DNA of 48,371 nucleotides from Clostridia bacterium (GCA_017475765.1 JAFVEY010000053.1:1-48371); one strand, 5' to 3'; positions 25,675-35,460 are shown, numbered from the stretch's first letter. Notes: a model not told the origin generated them from the letters alone. A program made the numbers and translations.

Positions 25675-26045
25675 TGCTTAGCATTTCCGTCAAGCTTTAT
25701 TCTGAGCGCAACGGCGGCTTTGCCGACATATGGCAGCAGCTTTTGTTCAAATCTGACTGCATATACTATCCCCATAACGGCAAGCATGATATATGCCACG
25801 GTGATTCCCAGCGTAATCAGCAGAATCAGTACCGTTTGCAATGCAGGAAAAAAGGACAAGGCAAGATACAGCAGAAAATCCAAAAAATACAACACAACAA
25901 AATAAGCAAAGAGGACTCCGCCCTGAAATGTATGAAAACGAAGGTCGGGGTTATTCTTCTCAACAGCAAAGTGGCCGATTACAAAAAGAACACCTATATA
26001 TGAAATTGCAGAAAGGAATCGTATATTTCCGTTATTCTCTTCCAT
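25671..26045 (-). CDS. Small multi-pass membrane protein (DUF4870-like)
   Basis: 124 aa with about three hydrophobic segments: FLSAISYIGVLFVIGHFAV, GVLFAYFVVLYFLDFLLYLAL and LLITLGITVAYIMLAVMGIVYAV. The NPDLRFHTFQGGVLF motif between segments one and two is typical of the DUF4870/TIC20-like group. Function is unknown. I start at ATG 26045, with GGGAGG 10 bases upstream; a TTG at 26063 in the same frame would place the ribosome site inside the gene. A TTGAAA...TATACA promoter-like pair lies upstream on the minus strand. It is upstream of the thioredoxin-fold gene and may be co-transcribed with it. Confidence 0.75.
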   Translation of the reverse strand: MEENNGNIRFLSAISYIGVLFVIGHFAVEKNNPDLRFHTFQGGVLFAYFVVLYFLDFLLYLALSFFPALQTVLILLITLGITVAYIMLAVMGIVYAVRFEQKLLPYVGKAAVALRIKLDGNAKH

Positions 26046-26216
26046 GATACATACACCTCCCAAAAACAGATATATCTATTGTATAATATCGGGACGGTTA
26101 ATTTCAAGTATATTTCAGGAAGTCGTGATATATTCCGGAATAAAAAAGACAATTTTTTCATATAGATGTTGAGAAAGCTACAAGAGGCTAAGCCTCGAAG
26201 AAAGGAATGAAGCAAA

Positions 26217-27194
26217 ATGACAGGATATTATCCTGAAGGCAGACTTATCTCCACAGCGGAAAATCTTTCCGCAATGCAGTCGATATCAGCTTTGACAGAC
26301 GCTTATCACGAGGGCAGAATACTTGAAGGCAGAGCTGTTGTTTGCGATTCGGCTCATAATCTTATCGTTGATCTCGGCATAATGAAAGGCATTATCCCCC
26401 GTGAAGAAGGAGCCATCGGCATCCGTGAGGGAACGGTTCGGGATATAGCGGTCATCTCAAGAGTGAACAGACCTGTATGCTTTGTAATCACTGATTTCAG
26501 AAAAAACGATGCGGGAAGAACGGTCGCCATTCTTTCCAGGCGCATTGCTCAGGAAAGATGTATGAAAGAATATATCGAAGAACTTGTTCCCGGCGATGTG
26601 ATTGACGCTAAGATCACGCATCTTGATTCGTTCGGAGCATTTGCGGATATAGGATGCGGCATTGTTTCCCTTTTACCCATTGATTCGATCTCTGTTTCCA
26701 GAATAGATCATCCGAGAGAACGCTTTTCTGTCGGAATGGAGATCAGAGCCGTTGTAAAATCCTTTGAGGGCGGAAGGATCAGTCTTACACACAAGGAGCT
26801 TCTCGGAACCTGGGAGGAAAATGTAGAGCATTTCGAGATTGGAGAAACCGTTGCAGGTATTATCCGGTCTGTGGAGGACTACGGTGCTTTTGTCGAGCTT
26901 GCGCCCAATCTCGCCGGTCTTGCAGAAATGAAGGATAATATCAGACCGGGGCAGCAGGCAAGCGTATATATCAAGAATATCATCCCGTCACGAATGAAAA
27001 TCAAGCTGATCATTATAGATACCTTCGATTATGATTATCAGCCGAAAATGCCCGAATACTTCTTTGACGGAAATCATCTTGACTATTTCAGATATTCTCC
27101 CGCAGCATCCGAAAAGGTCATCGAAACGGTATTCGAGCCTGTCGGCAACATATCGCTCCATCCGTTTCTAAAACAAGAGGCAGCCCTCAGCTGA
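26217..27194 (+). CDS. S1-domain RNA-binding protein (ribosomal protein S1-like)
   Basis: 325 aa with three OB-fold S1-type segments: a degenerate one (about 35-105; LEGRAVVCDSAHNLIVDLG), a clear one (about 124-192; GDVIDAKITHLDSFGAFADIG, RISLTHKELLG) and another (about 206-262; GETVAGIIRSVEDYGAFVELAPNLAGLAE). A short C-terminal tail follows. It binds RNA by family knowledge; a role in translation initiation or RNA turnover is likely but not shown. It is shorter than bona fide S1. AAGGA precedes the ATG. A 13-base palindrome (GAGGCT-A-AGCCTC, 26184-26196) lies in its leader. The M23 peptidase gene starts 54 bases downstream on the same strand. Confidence 0.85.
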   Translation: MTGYYPEGRLISTAENLSAMQSISALTDAYHEGRILEGRAVVCDSAHNLIVDLGIMKGIIPREEGAIGIREGTVRDIAVISRVNRPVCFVITDFRKNDAGRTVAILSRRIAQERCMKEYIEELVPGDVIDAKITHLDSFGAFADIGCGIVSLLPIDSISVSRIDHPRERFSVGMEIRAVVKSFEGGRISLTHKELLGTWEENVEHFEIGETVAGIIRSVEDYGAFVELAPNLAGLAEMKDNIRPGQQASVYIKNIIPSRMKIKLIIIDTFDYDYQPKMPEYFFDGNHLDYFRYSPAASEKVIETVFEPVGNISLHPFLKQEAALS

Positions 27195-27247
27195 AGAGTG
27201 CTTCTGAACAGTCAGATTTACCTCAATCAAAGTAATTGGGTGATGCG

Positions 27248-28231
27248 ATGAAAAAACTGATTTCATTATTTCTTGCTGCATTTCTCATTTCCTGTACGAC
27301 TGTGATTTGTCTGACGGGAGCTTCCGCAAAAGATGATGATTTTATAAAATATGCAGAATTCAATGTAACCTATCCCGCCTTAAAAAAGGCTATGGAGCTT
27401 GATATCAACTCTCAGCAGGAGGATGTCAGGCTTGATTGGATTGAAATACTGTCATATCTCGGAGCAAAATACGGAGGTGATTTCACTCACTATAACGACA
27501 AGGACATCAATGAAATAGCCGACAAGCTGAAAAATGGAGAAAGCATAGAATCCCTTACAAACAATATGAAGTATTATCCCTATTACCATGAAGTCTATAC
27601 TGCCGTTCTCGGCGGAATGCTGGGAGAATATACCGAATACAGCGAAAACGGAGGTTCTGTTATTTCTGAAAAGAAATACGGACTCAAGGCATATTCTCCC
27701 ATTGCCAAAACCTTCCCCTATTCGCATTATGATGATTTCGGAGCGTCAAGAACCTACGGATACAACCGTAATCATCTGGGACATGATATGATGTGTGCAG
27801 TCGGAACGCCTATTATCTGTGTGGAGGACGGCATAGTGGAATGTATGGGCTGGAATCAGTATGGCGGCTGGCGGATAGGCATCCGAAGTCTTGATAAAAA
27901 AAGATACTATTATTATGCTCATCTCCGTCAAAATCGTCCGTATCAATGCGATATACATGAAGGTATGAAGGTATCTGCCGGAGAGGTGATCGGCTATGCC
28001 GGACGCACAGGTTACAGCACACAGGAAAATGTCAACAATATTGAAACGCCGCATCTGCATTGGGGTGTTGAGCTTATATTTGATGAAAGTCAGAAGGAAT
28101 GTGACAACGAGATCTGGATTGATCTGTATGCGCTCACACAGCTTCTGGAAGAGCATAAATCCGAAACTGTAAGAGTTGCAGAAACAAAAGAGTATTATGC
28201 CATCTTTCAGAAGGCTTTGAATCAAAGCTGA
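27248..28231 (+). CDS. Secreted M23-family peptidase (LytM-like)
   Basis: 327 aa with a signal peptide (about 1-27; ISLFLAAFLISCTTVICLTG), a helical N-terminal region, and an M23 metallopeptidase domain (about 165-290). Zinc ligands fit HxxxD (His176, Asp180 in NHLGHDMMC) and HLH (His269-His271 in TPHLHWGVEL). GTPIICVEDGIVECMG and GMKVSAGEVIGYAGRTG are the usual LytM beta-strand motifs. It should cleave peptidoglycan peptide bonds, or may be a regulator if inactive, but the zinc site looks complete. Start at ATG 27248, with GGTGAT 3 bases upstream; an in-frame TTG at 27236 is rejected. Its 3' end overlaps the convergent UDG-like gene by 10 bases. Confidence 0.88.
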   Translation: MKKLISLFLAAFLISCTTVICLTGASAKDDDFIKYAEFNVTYPALKKAMELDINSQQEDVRLDWIEILSYLGAKYGGDFTHYNDKDINEIADKLKNGESIESLTNNMKYYPYYHEVYTAVLGGMLGEYTEYSENGGSVISEKKYGLKAYSPIAKTFPYSHYDDFGASRTYGYNRNHLGHDMMCAVGTPIICVEDGIVECMGWNQYGGWRIGIRSLDKKRYYYYAHLRQNRPYQCDIHEGMKVSAGEVIGYAGRTGYSTQENVNNIETPHLHWGVELIFDESQKECDNEIWIDLYALTQLLEEHKSETVRVAETKEYYAIFQKALNQS

Positions 28232-28779
28232 TCAATGATCTTTTGTGCAGCCACCTCAAGACGCTTATAAGTTGAATTCTTGCTTCCCTTTTCGATCGGA
28301 GCGCCGTTGATATCGGTTTTTATGGTGCTGTTAAGGCTCATAAATGAAAGATGCTGAGAATATAAAAATTTGATATTCCGGCAGGCTTCTGAAGCCGAAA
28401 GCAGCTTTGCAGCAAGATCGGCACACCGTCCGAAGGTAATGACATGATCAAAACCGGATATATCCTTTTCAAGCCGTTTAAGATTTTCGGAATCCCTGAT
28501 CTCGGCTGCTGAAGGTTCGGTTCTGTCATCAAGCGCTTTGTAATGAATTTTTTCAGATGAGTTTGTAATTCTGTAATCATAACGGCTTGCTGACGGGAAA
28601 ATGTCGGGGTATTTTGCACTTAATATGCCAAGCATCATATCAAGATTTTTTCCTGTCTGTCCGTTGACAAGTCTTCCGCTTTTTTCCTCCTCCTGACCGG
28701 GACAGGAACAAATAAATGCAGTTTTAATATCCTCTCTTCCCTCATTTCTTGTAACGATCATTTTTTCTTTATCTGTCAT
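28222..28779 (-). CDS. Uracil-DNA glycosylase superfamily-like protein
   Basis: 185 aa. CSCPGQEEEKSGRLVNGQTG (about 29-48) resembles the UDG superfamily motif (G-x-x-P-G-x-x-E...G-x-x-G), and DHVITFGRCADLAA and SQHLSFMSLN resemble the later core strand and His-containing motif. There is no iron-sulfur cysteine set like family 4, so activity on uracil is uncertain; several UDG-fold families have other roles. AAGGAAG precedes the ATG. Convergent with and overlapping the M23 peptidase gene by 10 bases, divergent from dapF, with its own strong promoter. Confidence 0.7.
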   Translation of the reverse strand: MTDKEKMIVTRNEGREDIKTAFICSCPGQEEEKSGRLVNGQTGKNLDMMLGILSAKYPDIFPSASRYDYRITNSSEKIHYKALDDRTEPSAAEIRDSENLKRLEKDISGFDHVITFGRCADLAAKLLSASEACRNIKFLYSQHLSFMSLNSTIKTDINGAPIEKGSKNSTYKRLEVAAQKIIDQL

Positions 28780-28810
28780 AACAGCACTTCCTTAAAAATA
28801 GTATAAATAT

Positions 28811-28839
28811 ATTATAATTTGTAATCAAACAATAGTCAA
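28811..28839 (-). promoter_or_regulatory. Sigma-A promoter of the UDG-like gene
   Basis: Minus strand TTGACT (28839-28834), 17-base spacer, perfect TATAAT (28816-28811), about 32 bases before the ATG. Confidence 0.75.
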
Positions 28840-28856
28840 CCGCCCGAAAAAATTGA

Positions 28857-28885
28857 TTGTAAAATTACCGGAAAACTGCTATAAT
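28857..28885 (+). promoter_or_regulatory. Sigma-A promoter of dapF
   Basis: TTGTAA (28857-28862), 17-base spacer, perfect TATAAT (28880-28885), 33 bases before the ATG at 28918; divergent from the UDG-like promoter. Confidence 0.7.
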
Positions 28886-28917
28886 CAGAATATACAGTAA
28901 CAAAGGAGGAATTGATA

Positions 28918-29769
28918 ATGATTCTGAATTTTACAAAAATGCACGGTGCGGGAAATGACTATGTTTATGTTGACTGCTTTCAATATACTGTTGATGACCC
29001 TAACGGTCTGAGCATCATTGTTTCTGACAGGCACAAAGGAATCGGCAGCGATGGTCTTGTTCTTATCTGCCCTTCCGACACAGCCGATGCAAAAATGAGA
29101 ATGTTCAATGCTGACGGCTCGGAGGGAATGATGTGCGGCAATGCTATACGCTGCGTTGCAAAGTTTATCTATGAAAACGGCACAGCGCATAAGGACATTG
29201 TCAACATTGAAACCAAAAGCGGTATTAAGACAGTAAGCATCAAAAGCAAAAACGGCAGATTTATCAGCGCCGGCGTCAATATGGGAAAAGCAATCCTGAC
29301 TCCGAAAGATATTCCTATGAATACAGACGGAAATACTTTCATCAACAGACCGATTGATGTTGACGGAAAAACTTATTTTTGCACAGCCGTGTCAATGGGC
29401 AATCCGCATTGCGTTACATTTGTTGATGATGTCAATGCCATAGATCTTGAAAAAATTGGTCCGTTGTTTGAAAATCATCCTCTTTTCCCGGACAGGGTCA
29501 ATACCGAATTTATCAGAGTGATTGATAAGAATAATATTGAAATGCGTGTCTGGGAGCGTGGTTCGGGCGAAACAATGGCTTGCGGCACAGGCTCGTGTGC
29601 TGCTGTTGCCGCAAGCGTTTTGAACGGTTTCTGCGAAAGAAATCAACCTGTAAACGTGCATCTCAGGGGGGGAATACTGACAGACACTTACCGGGATGAT
29701 GATGTGGTCATCATGGAAGGGTCTGCTGTAAAAGTGTTTGACGGTATTCTTGACACAGACGATATATAA
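28918..29769 (+). CDS. dapF: Diaminopimelate epimerase
   Basis: The 283-aa enzyme interconverts LL- and meso-diaminopimelate for lysine and peptidoglycan synthesis. The two catalytic cysteines are visible: Cys73 in GSEGMMCGNAIRC and Cys222 in GETMACGTGSCAAV. MHGAGNDYVYVD at the N-terminus and SMGNPHCVTFV are family signatures. ATG 28918 has GGAGG upstream (8-base spacing); a TTG six bases earlier is rejected. Monocistronic, with its own promoter and terminator. Confidence 0.97.
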   Translation: MILNFTKMHGAGNDYVYVDCFQYTVDDPNGLSIIVSDRHKGIGSDGLVLICPSDTADAKMRMFNADGSEGMMCGNAIRCVAKFIYENGTAHKDIVNIETKSGIKTVSIKSKNGRFISAGVNMGKAILTPKDIPMNTDGNTFINRPIDVDGKTYFCTAVSMGNPHCVTFVDDVNAIDLEKIGPLFENHPLFPDRVNTEFIRVIDKNNIEMRVWERGSGETMACGTGSCAAVAASVLNGFCERNQPVNVHLRGGILTDTYRDDDVVIMEGSAVKVFDGILDTDDI

Positions 29770-29778
29770 ACGAAATTC

Positions 29779-29808
29779 AAGGCGATGCGTTATTCTGCAT
29801 CGCCTTTT
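29779..29808 (+). terminator. Terminator after dapF
   Basis: Perfect 10-bp stem AAGGCGATGC with GCATCGCCTT, 8-base loop, TTTT. It also lies just past the stop of the convergent DUF4132 gene at 29833. Confidence 0.88.
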
Positions 29809-29832
29809 ATCTTTGCACTAAGTTCAGCAGTA

Positions 29833-32800
29833 TTAACGATCAGCCGTTTTGGTAATTAACTCCAGTTGATTGATAATCTCGCTGAGGTATCTCGGACTGA
29901 TTTTATCAAGCATGATTGCCTTATTATCATCAGCCCTGTCATAAACATAACTGCCCCGCTGTATATCGCCCGGATGATAAAAACGTACATTTTCAATGGT
30001 TACTTCCGAATCATCGCCGGCAATATACATACCTTCAAAATGAAGCTCTGCTGCATTGCCTTTCAGCGTTACTGTGCCGTCAGCATTTTTGATTCTTTCA
30101 GTAATATCCTCACGGTAGAACTCATAAAAACAGCCTGCATCCTGTGGTGATCCCTTATACCATCCCAGCTTTGAGGTTCTTCCAAGCAGCGTCATTCCGT
30201 TGATTTCTCTTCCCTTGAAACGGTTCAGGTCAAGCTGTCCCTTTTCTTCATCGGTTATGCGGTAAATCTTCCTTTCAAGCTGTTCGATCGGCTGGATGAT
30301 TTCATAATCGCTGAGCTGCTCCTTCCATGCAGAAAGGGTGTTTTCATCAAGGTCGATCGGGTGAACCAGTCCGATTTTTGCATTTTCGGGAAGTTCATAT
30401 TCGTCCTCGTCCGAAGTATTGAAGCTGCCATCCTCCATATAGCGGAAGGTCTGCACCTGTCCGTCATCCGTATAGGATGCCCAAATCAATCCAATGGCAA
30501 AGCTGTGCATGACAGGATTTCTGACAAACAGATTTTCCCATGCTGCCTTTTTCCATCTTCTGTCTGCAAGCAAAGCCGTTTCAAGCCGCATTTTCTGAAT
30601 AGAGATAACATTTTTCAGCTGCTTTTTCATCTGTTTGAATTCAGTATTCGATTTCTTTGCAAGCTCTTCATCGTCCCTTTTACCGGGTGACGGCATGGTT
30701 TTGAGTTTCTTATCGTTTTCATCATAGATCTCCAGATCAAGCGTCGGCGTAAGATAAACCTTGAATTTTCTTGTGCCGTAATCAAATATCTGCTCCATTC
30801 TTTCATTAAAGCCTAGATCGGGTACGATTCTGTCGCCCAGCTCATCGGCGGTGATTCCCAATGCTTCGGCGGCTGTGTCAAGCGCTTCGATTGCTGCCTT
30901 TTTGACCTGCTTCTGTTTGAATTTATGAGCAAGGTTATCAACGATCATCAATGCCTCGGAGGTTCCGCTGTAAGCTAATGCCCTTACTGCATCCGCTGCG
31001 ATCGCACCTCTCATATTTTCTGCCCATTCCTTGATACAGCGGAGGAGAACTTCGATCATATTGCTGCCGCCGTGTATTGCCGCAAAATATAATACCCACT
31101 TCTTTTTGGATTCTGCACCGTCCGAATACCACTTTGAAAATATCTCGGAAGCAAAACGGTTCAGTTCCTTCTCGTTCAGCTCGTCTGACAGCAATACGGC
31201 ATTTTCATTCCGTGACGGAACCGCCATGCTTGCATAACACAATAATATTGCCTGCATATATTTATCATCAGCAGCATTCCCGTTTTTGAAATGAACCTGC
31301 GGATTTTGCGTTTCATACAGCCAGAGTACCTTTTTATTCCTGCCGCCTTTATGGATATCGTCAACAAAAAGCAGGGGAGAAAAAATCTGATCGCCGTTAT
31401 CGGATGCGGCTTCCGAAGCCAACGCAAGAATATCATGTATCTTATCCCTGAGCTTGATACTCTTTTCCTTTTCGGCGGCTGCTGTAAGTATTTCACGATA
31501 GTTAGCCGCTCCCCACATCGCAAAAATATCTATGGCGGTTTCTCTTGATGTCTGCTTTTTGGCAGAAAGCAGCTCAATCACTTCTTTTTCATATTCCTTA
31601 TGCTTTGCAATGATTTCGGCAGCGGTTCTTCTGACATCCTTGGATGTATCCTTGCACATTGCAATAATCCTGTCTTTGTTTTTATCATTTTCATTGGTTT
31701 TTTCAAGATAATGTGCATATATCTGTCTCATGAAAACTCCTGCCGATAAGCAGCAGGCCGAATATTCGTCATCCAGTTCCTCGCTGTGTTCAGCCATTGT
31801 TGTCAATACTGCTTCTTCAACCGTTTTTTTATCTTCATCGGTATACAGCCCCTCATAAATCGAATCATAAAGAGCAAAACGATAATGGAGCGGAACACCC
31901 TCCGAGATAATTATTTTAATGATATCCGGAATGCGTTCCTGGCTTTTTGGAGCATCATTTATACTTCCGACAACGACGTATTGTGCCTGTATGGTTTTAA
32001 AGGCAATATACCGTGAGATAAAATCATGATTATTTTCAAGTGCATTGATTATTTTTGAGGTGCGGTATCTTCCCACCTCTTTATAATTATTGGGATCCGA
32101 TATATCGTTGAAATACGGCTCAAGAACCGACAAATCACTCTGACCTGTCAGATACTGCTCAATTTCATCCTTTGCCACAGTCGTAAATGCCTGCTCGCCC
32201 ACAATGGCAAGTTTAATCATATCCTTTTCGCTGTCAAGACCATATTCTTTGATCGCATCGGGGTTAAAGGTTTCCAGAAGCCGATAAAGCTCTTCATAAA
32301 GATTGAAAAAGTATTTGGGAGAAGAATAGTAGGAACCTGCATCAATCGGATCACTTGAAAACATGATCTCTGTATACACTTTCGGAAAGGCTTTCGCCAT
32401 TTCTATCACAAGACTTTCCGCATTATGTCCCTGCTCTGTATAAGATGAGGAGGAATTTCTTCCTGTCAGGGCATTTCCTTTCAATGCGCTGATAATTGAC
32501 GTTTTTATTATCTGTGACTGCATAGCCTTACTGCTTTCAGGGCGAAGTATTTCAATAAGCAGATCTATGTTTTTGTCAAAGCAGCTTTTCGGAATGTTTT
32601 TAAAAATCGTATTAAGAAATTCTGATTCCTTGGTTTGTATTTTATGGGTAAGCAGCTTTTTGATTCTTTCATCATGCTTTGCCGACATAAAAAGAACGGG
32701 CGTGGTGAAGTCAAAGTCAGTATTGGAGGATAGAGCCGCTTGACAGATATCGCTGATCATCTCCGATATCTGTCCGGAGGTAAGCTTTTTGTCGTCAGAC

Positions 32801-33414
32801 AGCTTTTCATCATTATTTTCCGGATCGGTACAGGAAAGCACAAGCGCATACATCTTCAGTGCTCCGTCTGTACAGGAAGAATGATTGCATATTCTGCCCG
32901 CCTGATAAATGAGTCGGGGATCATTTTTGGCTGTAAAGTGAAGATAAAACTGATAGGTCAGAACGGTCGGATTAGACATTGCCATCAGCGAAATGAGTTT
33001 TGCCTGTGAAAATTCCGCACCATATTTCCTTTCAAATGCATGAAGAATACGCTTTCTGAAAAGACCTTCCTTGCAGTTGTAATCAAAATACTGATACGGT
33101 GTGCCCAGCATATTAAAGACAGCATTCGGTCCCAACGCTTCCAGAAATAAGATAAATCTGTCGCTGTATTTATAAAAATCATTAACGTCTATTTTTCTGT
33201 ACACCTGCTGTCTTTTTCCGTAGCTGACATCTCTGTAATCAATCTGATCCGGAATGTTAAAATCAAGAAGGCTCAAATCAGCTTCCTTTGAAAAATCAAA
33301 GAATTTTTCAGCCGCCTGCATGATATCGCCCGGCAGCTTTGCTTCACTGAGAAGCTCCAATATCATGTTTTCAACCTTGACATCTGTGCTGTTGTTTACT
33401 GATAAAAGATCCAT
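29833..33414 (-). CDS. DUF4132 family protein with helical repeats (YehI-like)
   Basis: 1193 aa, no signal peptide or membrane segment. Most of the protein is helical, with HEAT/ARM-like repeats (for example ICKDTSKDVRRTAAEII, EAVR-type helices around 590-650 and 820-870; IAADAVRALAYSGTSEALMI). The C-terminal DUF4132 region lies at about 1040-1193 (FKGREINGMTLLGRTSKLGW, then a beta-rich segment FEGMYIAGDDSEVTIENVRF). Its function is unknown; E. coli YehI carries the same domain. AAGGAG precedes the ATG, which starts 2 bases after the SWIM gene stop, so the two are coupled. As the last and largest member of the MoxR-VWA operon it is a plausible effector or client-binding subunit; that is inference from operon logic. 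Confidence 0.85.
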   Translation of the reverse strand: MDLLSVNNSTDVKVENMILELLSEAKLPGDIMQAAEKFFDFSKEADLSLLDFNIPDQIDYRDVSYGKRQQVYRKIDVNDFYKYSDRFILFLEALGPNAVFNMLGTPYQYFDYNCKEGLFRKRILHAFERKYGAEFSQAKLISLMAMSNPTVLTYQFYLHFTAKNDPRLIYQAGRICNHSSCTDGALKMYALVLSCTDPENNDEKLSDDKKLTSGQISEMISDICQAALSSNTDFDFTTPVLFMSAKHDERIKKLLTHKIQTKESEFLNTIFKNIPKSCFDKNIDLLIEILRPESSKAMQSQIIKTSIISALKGNALTGRNSSSSYTEQGHNAESLVIEMAKAFPKVYTEIMFSSDPIDAGSYYSSPKYFFNLYEELYRLLETFNPDAIKEYGLDSEKDMIKLAIVGEQAFTTVAKDEIEQYLTGQSDLSVLEPYFNDISDPNNYKEVGRYRTSKIINALENNHDFISRYIAFKTIQAQYVVVGSINDAPKSQERIPDIIKIIISEGVPLHYRFALYDSIYEGLYTDEDKKTVEEAVLTTMAEHSEELDDEYSACCLSAGVFMRQIYAHYLEKTNENDKNKDRIIAMCKDTSKDVRRTAAEIIAKHKEYEKEVIELLSAKKQTSRETAIDIFAMWGAANYREILTAAAEKEKSIKLRDKIHDILALASEAASDNGDQIFSPLLFVDDIHKGGRNKKVLWLYETQNPQVHFKNGNAADDKYMQAILLCYASMAVPSRNENAVLLSDELNEKELNRFASEIFSKWYSDGAESKKKWVLYFAAIHGGSNMIEVLLRCIKEWAENMRGAIAADAVRALAYSGTSEALMIVDNLAHKFKQKQVKKAAIEALDTAAEALGITADELGDRIVPDLGFNERMEQIFDYGTRKFKVYLTPTLDLEIYDENDKKLKTMPSPGKRDDEELAKKSNTEFKQMKKQLKNVISIQKMRLETALLADRRWKKAAWENLFVRNPVMHSFAIGLIWASYTDDGQVQTFRYMEDGSFNTSDEDEYELPENAKIGLVHPIDLDENTLSAWKEQLSDYEIIQPIEQLERKIYRITDEEKGQLDLNRFKGREINGMTLLGRTSKLGWYKGSPQDAGCFYEFYREDITERIKNADGTVTLKGNAAELHFEGMYIAGDDSEVTIENVRFYHPGDIQRGSYVYDRADDNKAIMLDKISPRYLSEIINQLELITKTADR

Positions 33415-33416
33415 TG

Positions 33417-35456
33417 TTACCGATTCTCCTTTGTGTGTAGATTTTCAATTGCCATTTTATATCCTGTCAGTCTTTCTCCGGCATTGAGATATTCATGTAT
33501 CTGTGCTGTTATTAAGATAAGCTCTGTGTTATCTGTACTGTATGAGTGCTTTTTTGCCGCAAGAAGCTCAGACAGCTTTTTCAGCTTGATTGAAAGTGAA
33601 AGCAAGCCTGCTCTTTCACAGTCGGCAGCACAGTCTTCTGCCTGAGTGTACAGATCATAAGAATTGATACCGCATTGAAGCATATCGGCAAGTATGGCTC
33701 TCGCTTCATCAAACATTTGTGAAAGCTGTGAATATGCTCCGTCATATTTATATTTCGGCTCTTCCGCTTGCGATTGATCCTCTGCATTGAGATCGTTGAA
33801 AACCGCCAAAGGATAAAGACAGCATCTTCCTTTGTCAATATATATATTAGCAAAAATCACAAATTGTTCCTCCGGAGCTTGCAGCATTTTTTCTCCGATA
33901 CGCATCAGCATCGTAAAAAATTCCTTGCTGTCGCTTCTGTATCTTGCCCTGACAGAGAGCTGCTGTCCAAATTTGTCTTCTATCACTATGCTGTGCGACT
34001 GTGTGATCTCATCCGTTGTAGAGCTGACACATCGTTTCGGGCATACAAGAACAAGTCTCTCCGTTTCACTATCCGAAGCCGCTTCTTTTGAAAAAATATC
34101 GGCTATCATTTGTGAAAAATCAAAATAGATACTGTTGTGGAATGATTTGTCGGAAAGATCACACTTTCCAATGATTTCTGCTCTCGTTTCATTGGAGGAT
34201 GACAGCTTTCCGTCGGATACCTTCGGCAGAGTCAGGCGAAGCTCATATTTTCCGATTTCATCAACAGTTCCGTACAATCCCCACGGAGCTTTTGATTTTC
34301 TTCCCGTTCTGCCGCCCTCGTAAAATGTGGGTCTGACATCTGAATAGGTTAAAAATCTGTTTTCGGTTTCAGCCGCTTTATTGATAAAGTAATAGATATC
34401 ACCCTCATAACCTGCAGCGGATGAAAAATGTCTTTGCGCAAGAGGAATCAGTTCAAGCGTATCCACAATGGAATAGGTACTTTTGAATTCGCCCAAATAC
34501 TTTTCGGCTTCATCGTCCGTTTGAGCAAAACTTATTTTTTGGAACAGAAGAATCCCATCCATTACCAGTCGTGCCAGTATTTCTGCGTCAAATTCCGGAG
34601 AATGTTCAATATAAGCAGAAAGCCTGTTTGCAATCTCACGCATAAGTCTTTCGCCATCCGCAATCCTTGCATTATGGCACATGACGGCTATGGACTCCGA
34701 TTCATCGCTAATATTCTCTGACGCTCTGACAAGTCCGTCTGAAAGCAGACCGGACAGAAAACTAAAAGCATAACCTGATATGCTTTTGACTTCATTATGA
34801 TCGGATCGGCTGTTTTTTTCATCCGGTATTTTCAGATCATCAATACTGATGATCTTATGCTTCAGCTTCCATGTGAGGATAGCGGCAGCCTTATGCTTGC
34901 AAAGCTCCTTACTGTGACAGCTGCAGGCGGAATATTCCAAAGGACTCATCAGCTTTACAGTCACATTATCCTCCGGTATTTCTACAGTAATGACAGAAAG
35001 CTCCTCCGTTCTCGGCAAAATGCCTACCCTTGCTTTTTCAACAAATGCGGTATAGTAACGCTTTTTCATTGCCTTCTGAAGTGCATCGGCAGGATAAGCC
35101 GCAAGCTCATCTGCAAGGGTATTTTTCTGAGGCTCACTTTGCTCCTTGACAGACGGTTCATTTTCTTCATCTTCTTTAATATGCTCTTTTCGAAGCCAAA
35201 GAATGGCTGTGATAATATGTCTACAGATACTTCTTGAAGGACAGGTACATTGACTTTCCGGCAAAGGCACCGCAATCAGACATTTTTCCTTATCTACATC
35301 AACATAAGCCGAATTTTCTATATACGAGACGGTTACGGCGACAGCTTCAAGATCCTTATAGGCTCTTTTCAGCGTACCTTTGTTACTCAGGCTGATAAGA
35401 TAATCATCATCCGCCGCTTTAAGCGATTTTATCAGTTCTTCCATTTTTTCAATCAC
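33417..35456 (-). CDS. Tandem SWIM zinc-finger protein (YehQ-like)
   Basis: 679 aa. Two SWIM fingers with CxC-x5-CxH spacing are exact: Cys70/Cys72/Cys78/His80 (CTCPSRSICRH) and Cys178/Cys180/Cys186/His188 (CSCHSKELCKH). The remaining 490 residues are of mixed secondary structure without a domain I recognise. SWIM fingers bind nucleic acid or protein. Start: GTG 35456 gives the longest product, but ATG 35444 (after GCAGGTGATT) is possible. It lies 4 bases after the VWA gene stop and 2 bases before the DUF4132 start. E. coli YehQ is the SWIM member of the equivalent set, as I recall it. Confidence 0.88.
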   Translation of the reverse strand: MIEKMEELIKSLKAADDDYLISLSNKGTLKRAYKDLEAVAVTVSYIENSAYVDVDKEKCLIAVPLPESQCTCPSRSICRHIITAILWLRKEHIKEDEENEPSVKEQSEPQKNTLADELAAYPADALQKAMKKRYYTAFVEKARVGILPRTEELSVITVEIPEDNVTVKLMSPLEYSACSCHSKELCKHKAAAILTWKLKHKIISIDDLKIPDEKNSRSDHNEVKSISGYAFSFLSGLLSDGLVRASENISDESESIAVMCHNARIADGERLMREIANRLSAYIEHSPEFDAEILARLVMDGILLFQKISFAQTDDEAEKYLGEFKSTYSIVDTLELIPLAQRHFSSAAGYEGDIYYFINKAAETENRFLTYSDVRPTFYEGGRTGRKSKAPWGLYGTVDEIGKYELRLTLPKVSDGKLSSSNETRAEIIGKCDLSDKSFHNSIYFDFSQMIADIFSKEAASDSETERLVLVCPKRCVSSTTDEITQSHSIVIEDKFGQQLSVRARYRSDSKEFFTMLMRIGEKMLQAPEEQFVIFANIYIDKGRCCLYPLAVFNDLNAEDQSQAEEPKYKYDGAYSQLSQMFDEARAILADMLQCGINSYDLYTQAEDCAADCERAGLLSLSIKLKKLSELLAAKKHSYSTDNTELILITAQIHEYLNAGERLTGYKMAIENLHTKENR

Positions 35457-35460
35457 CTGC

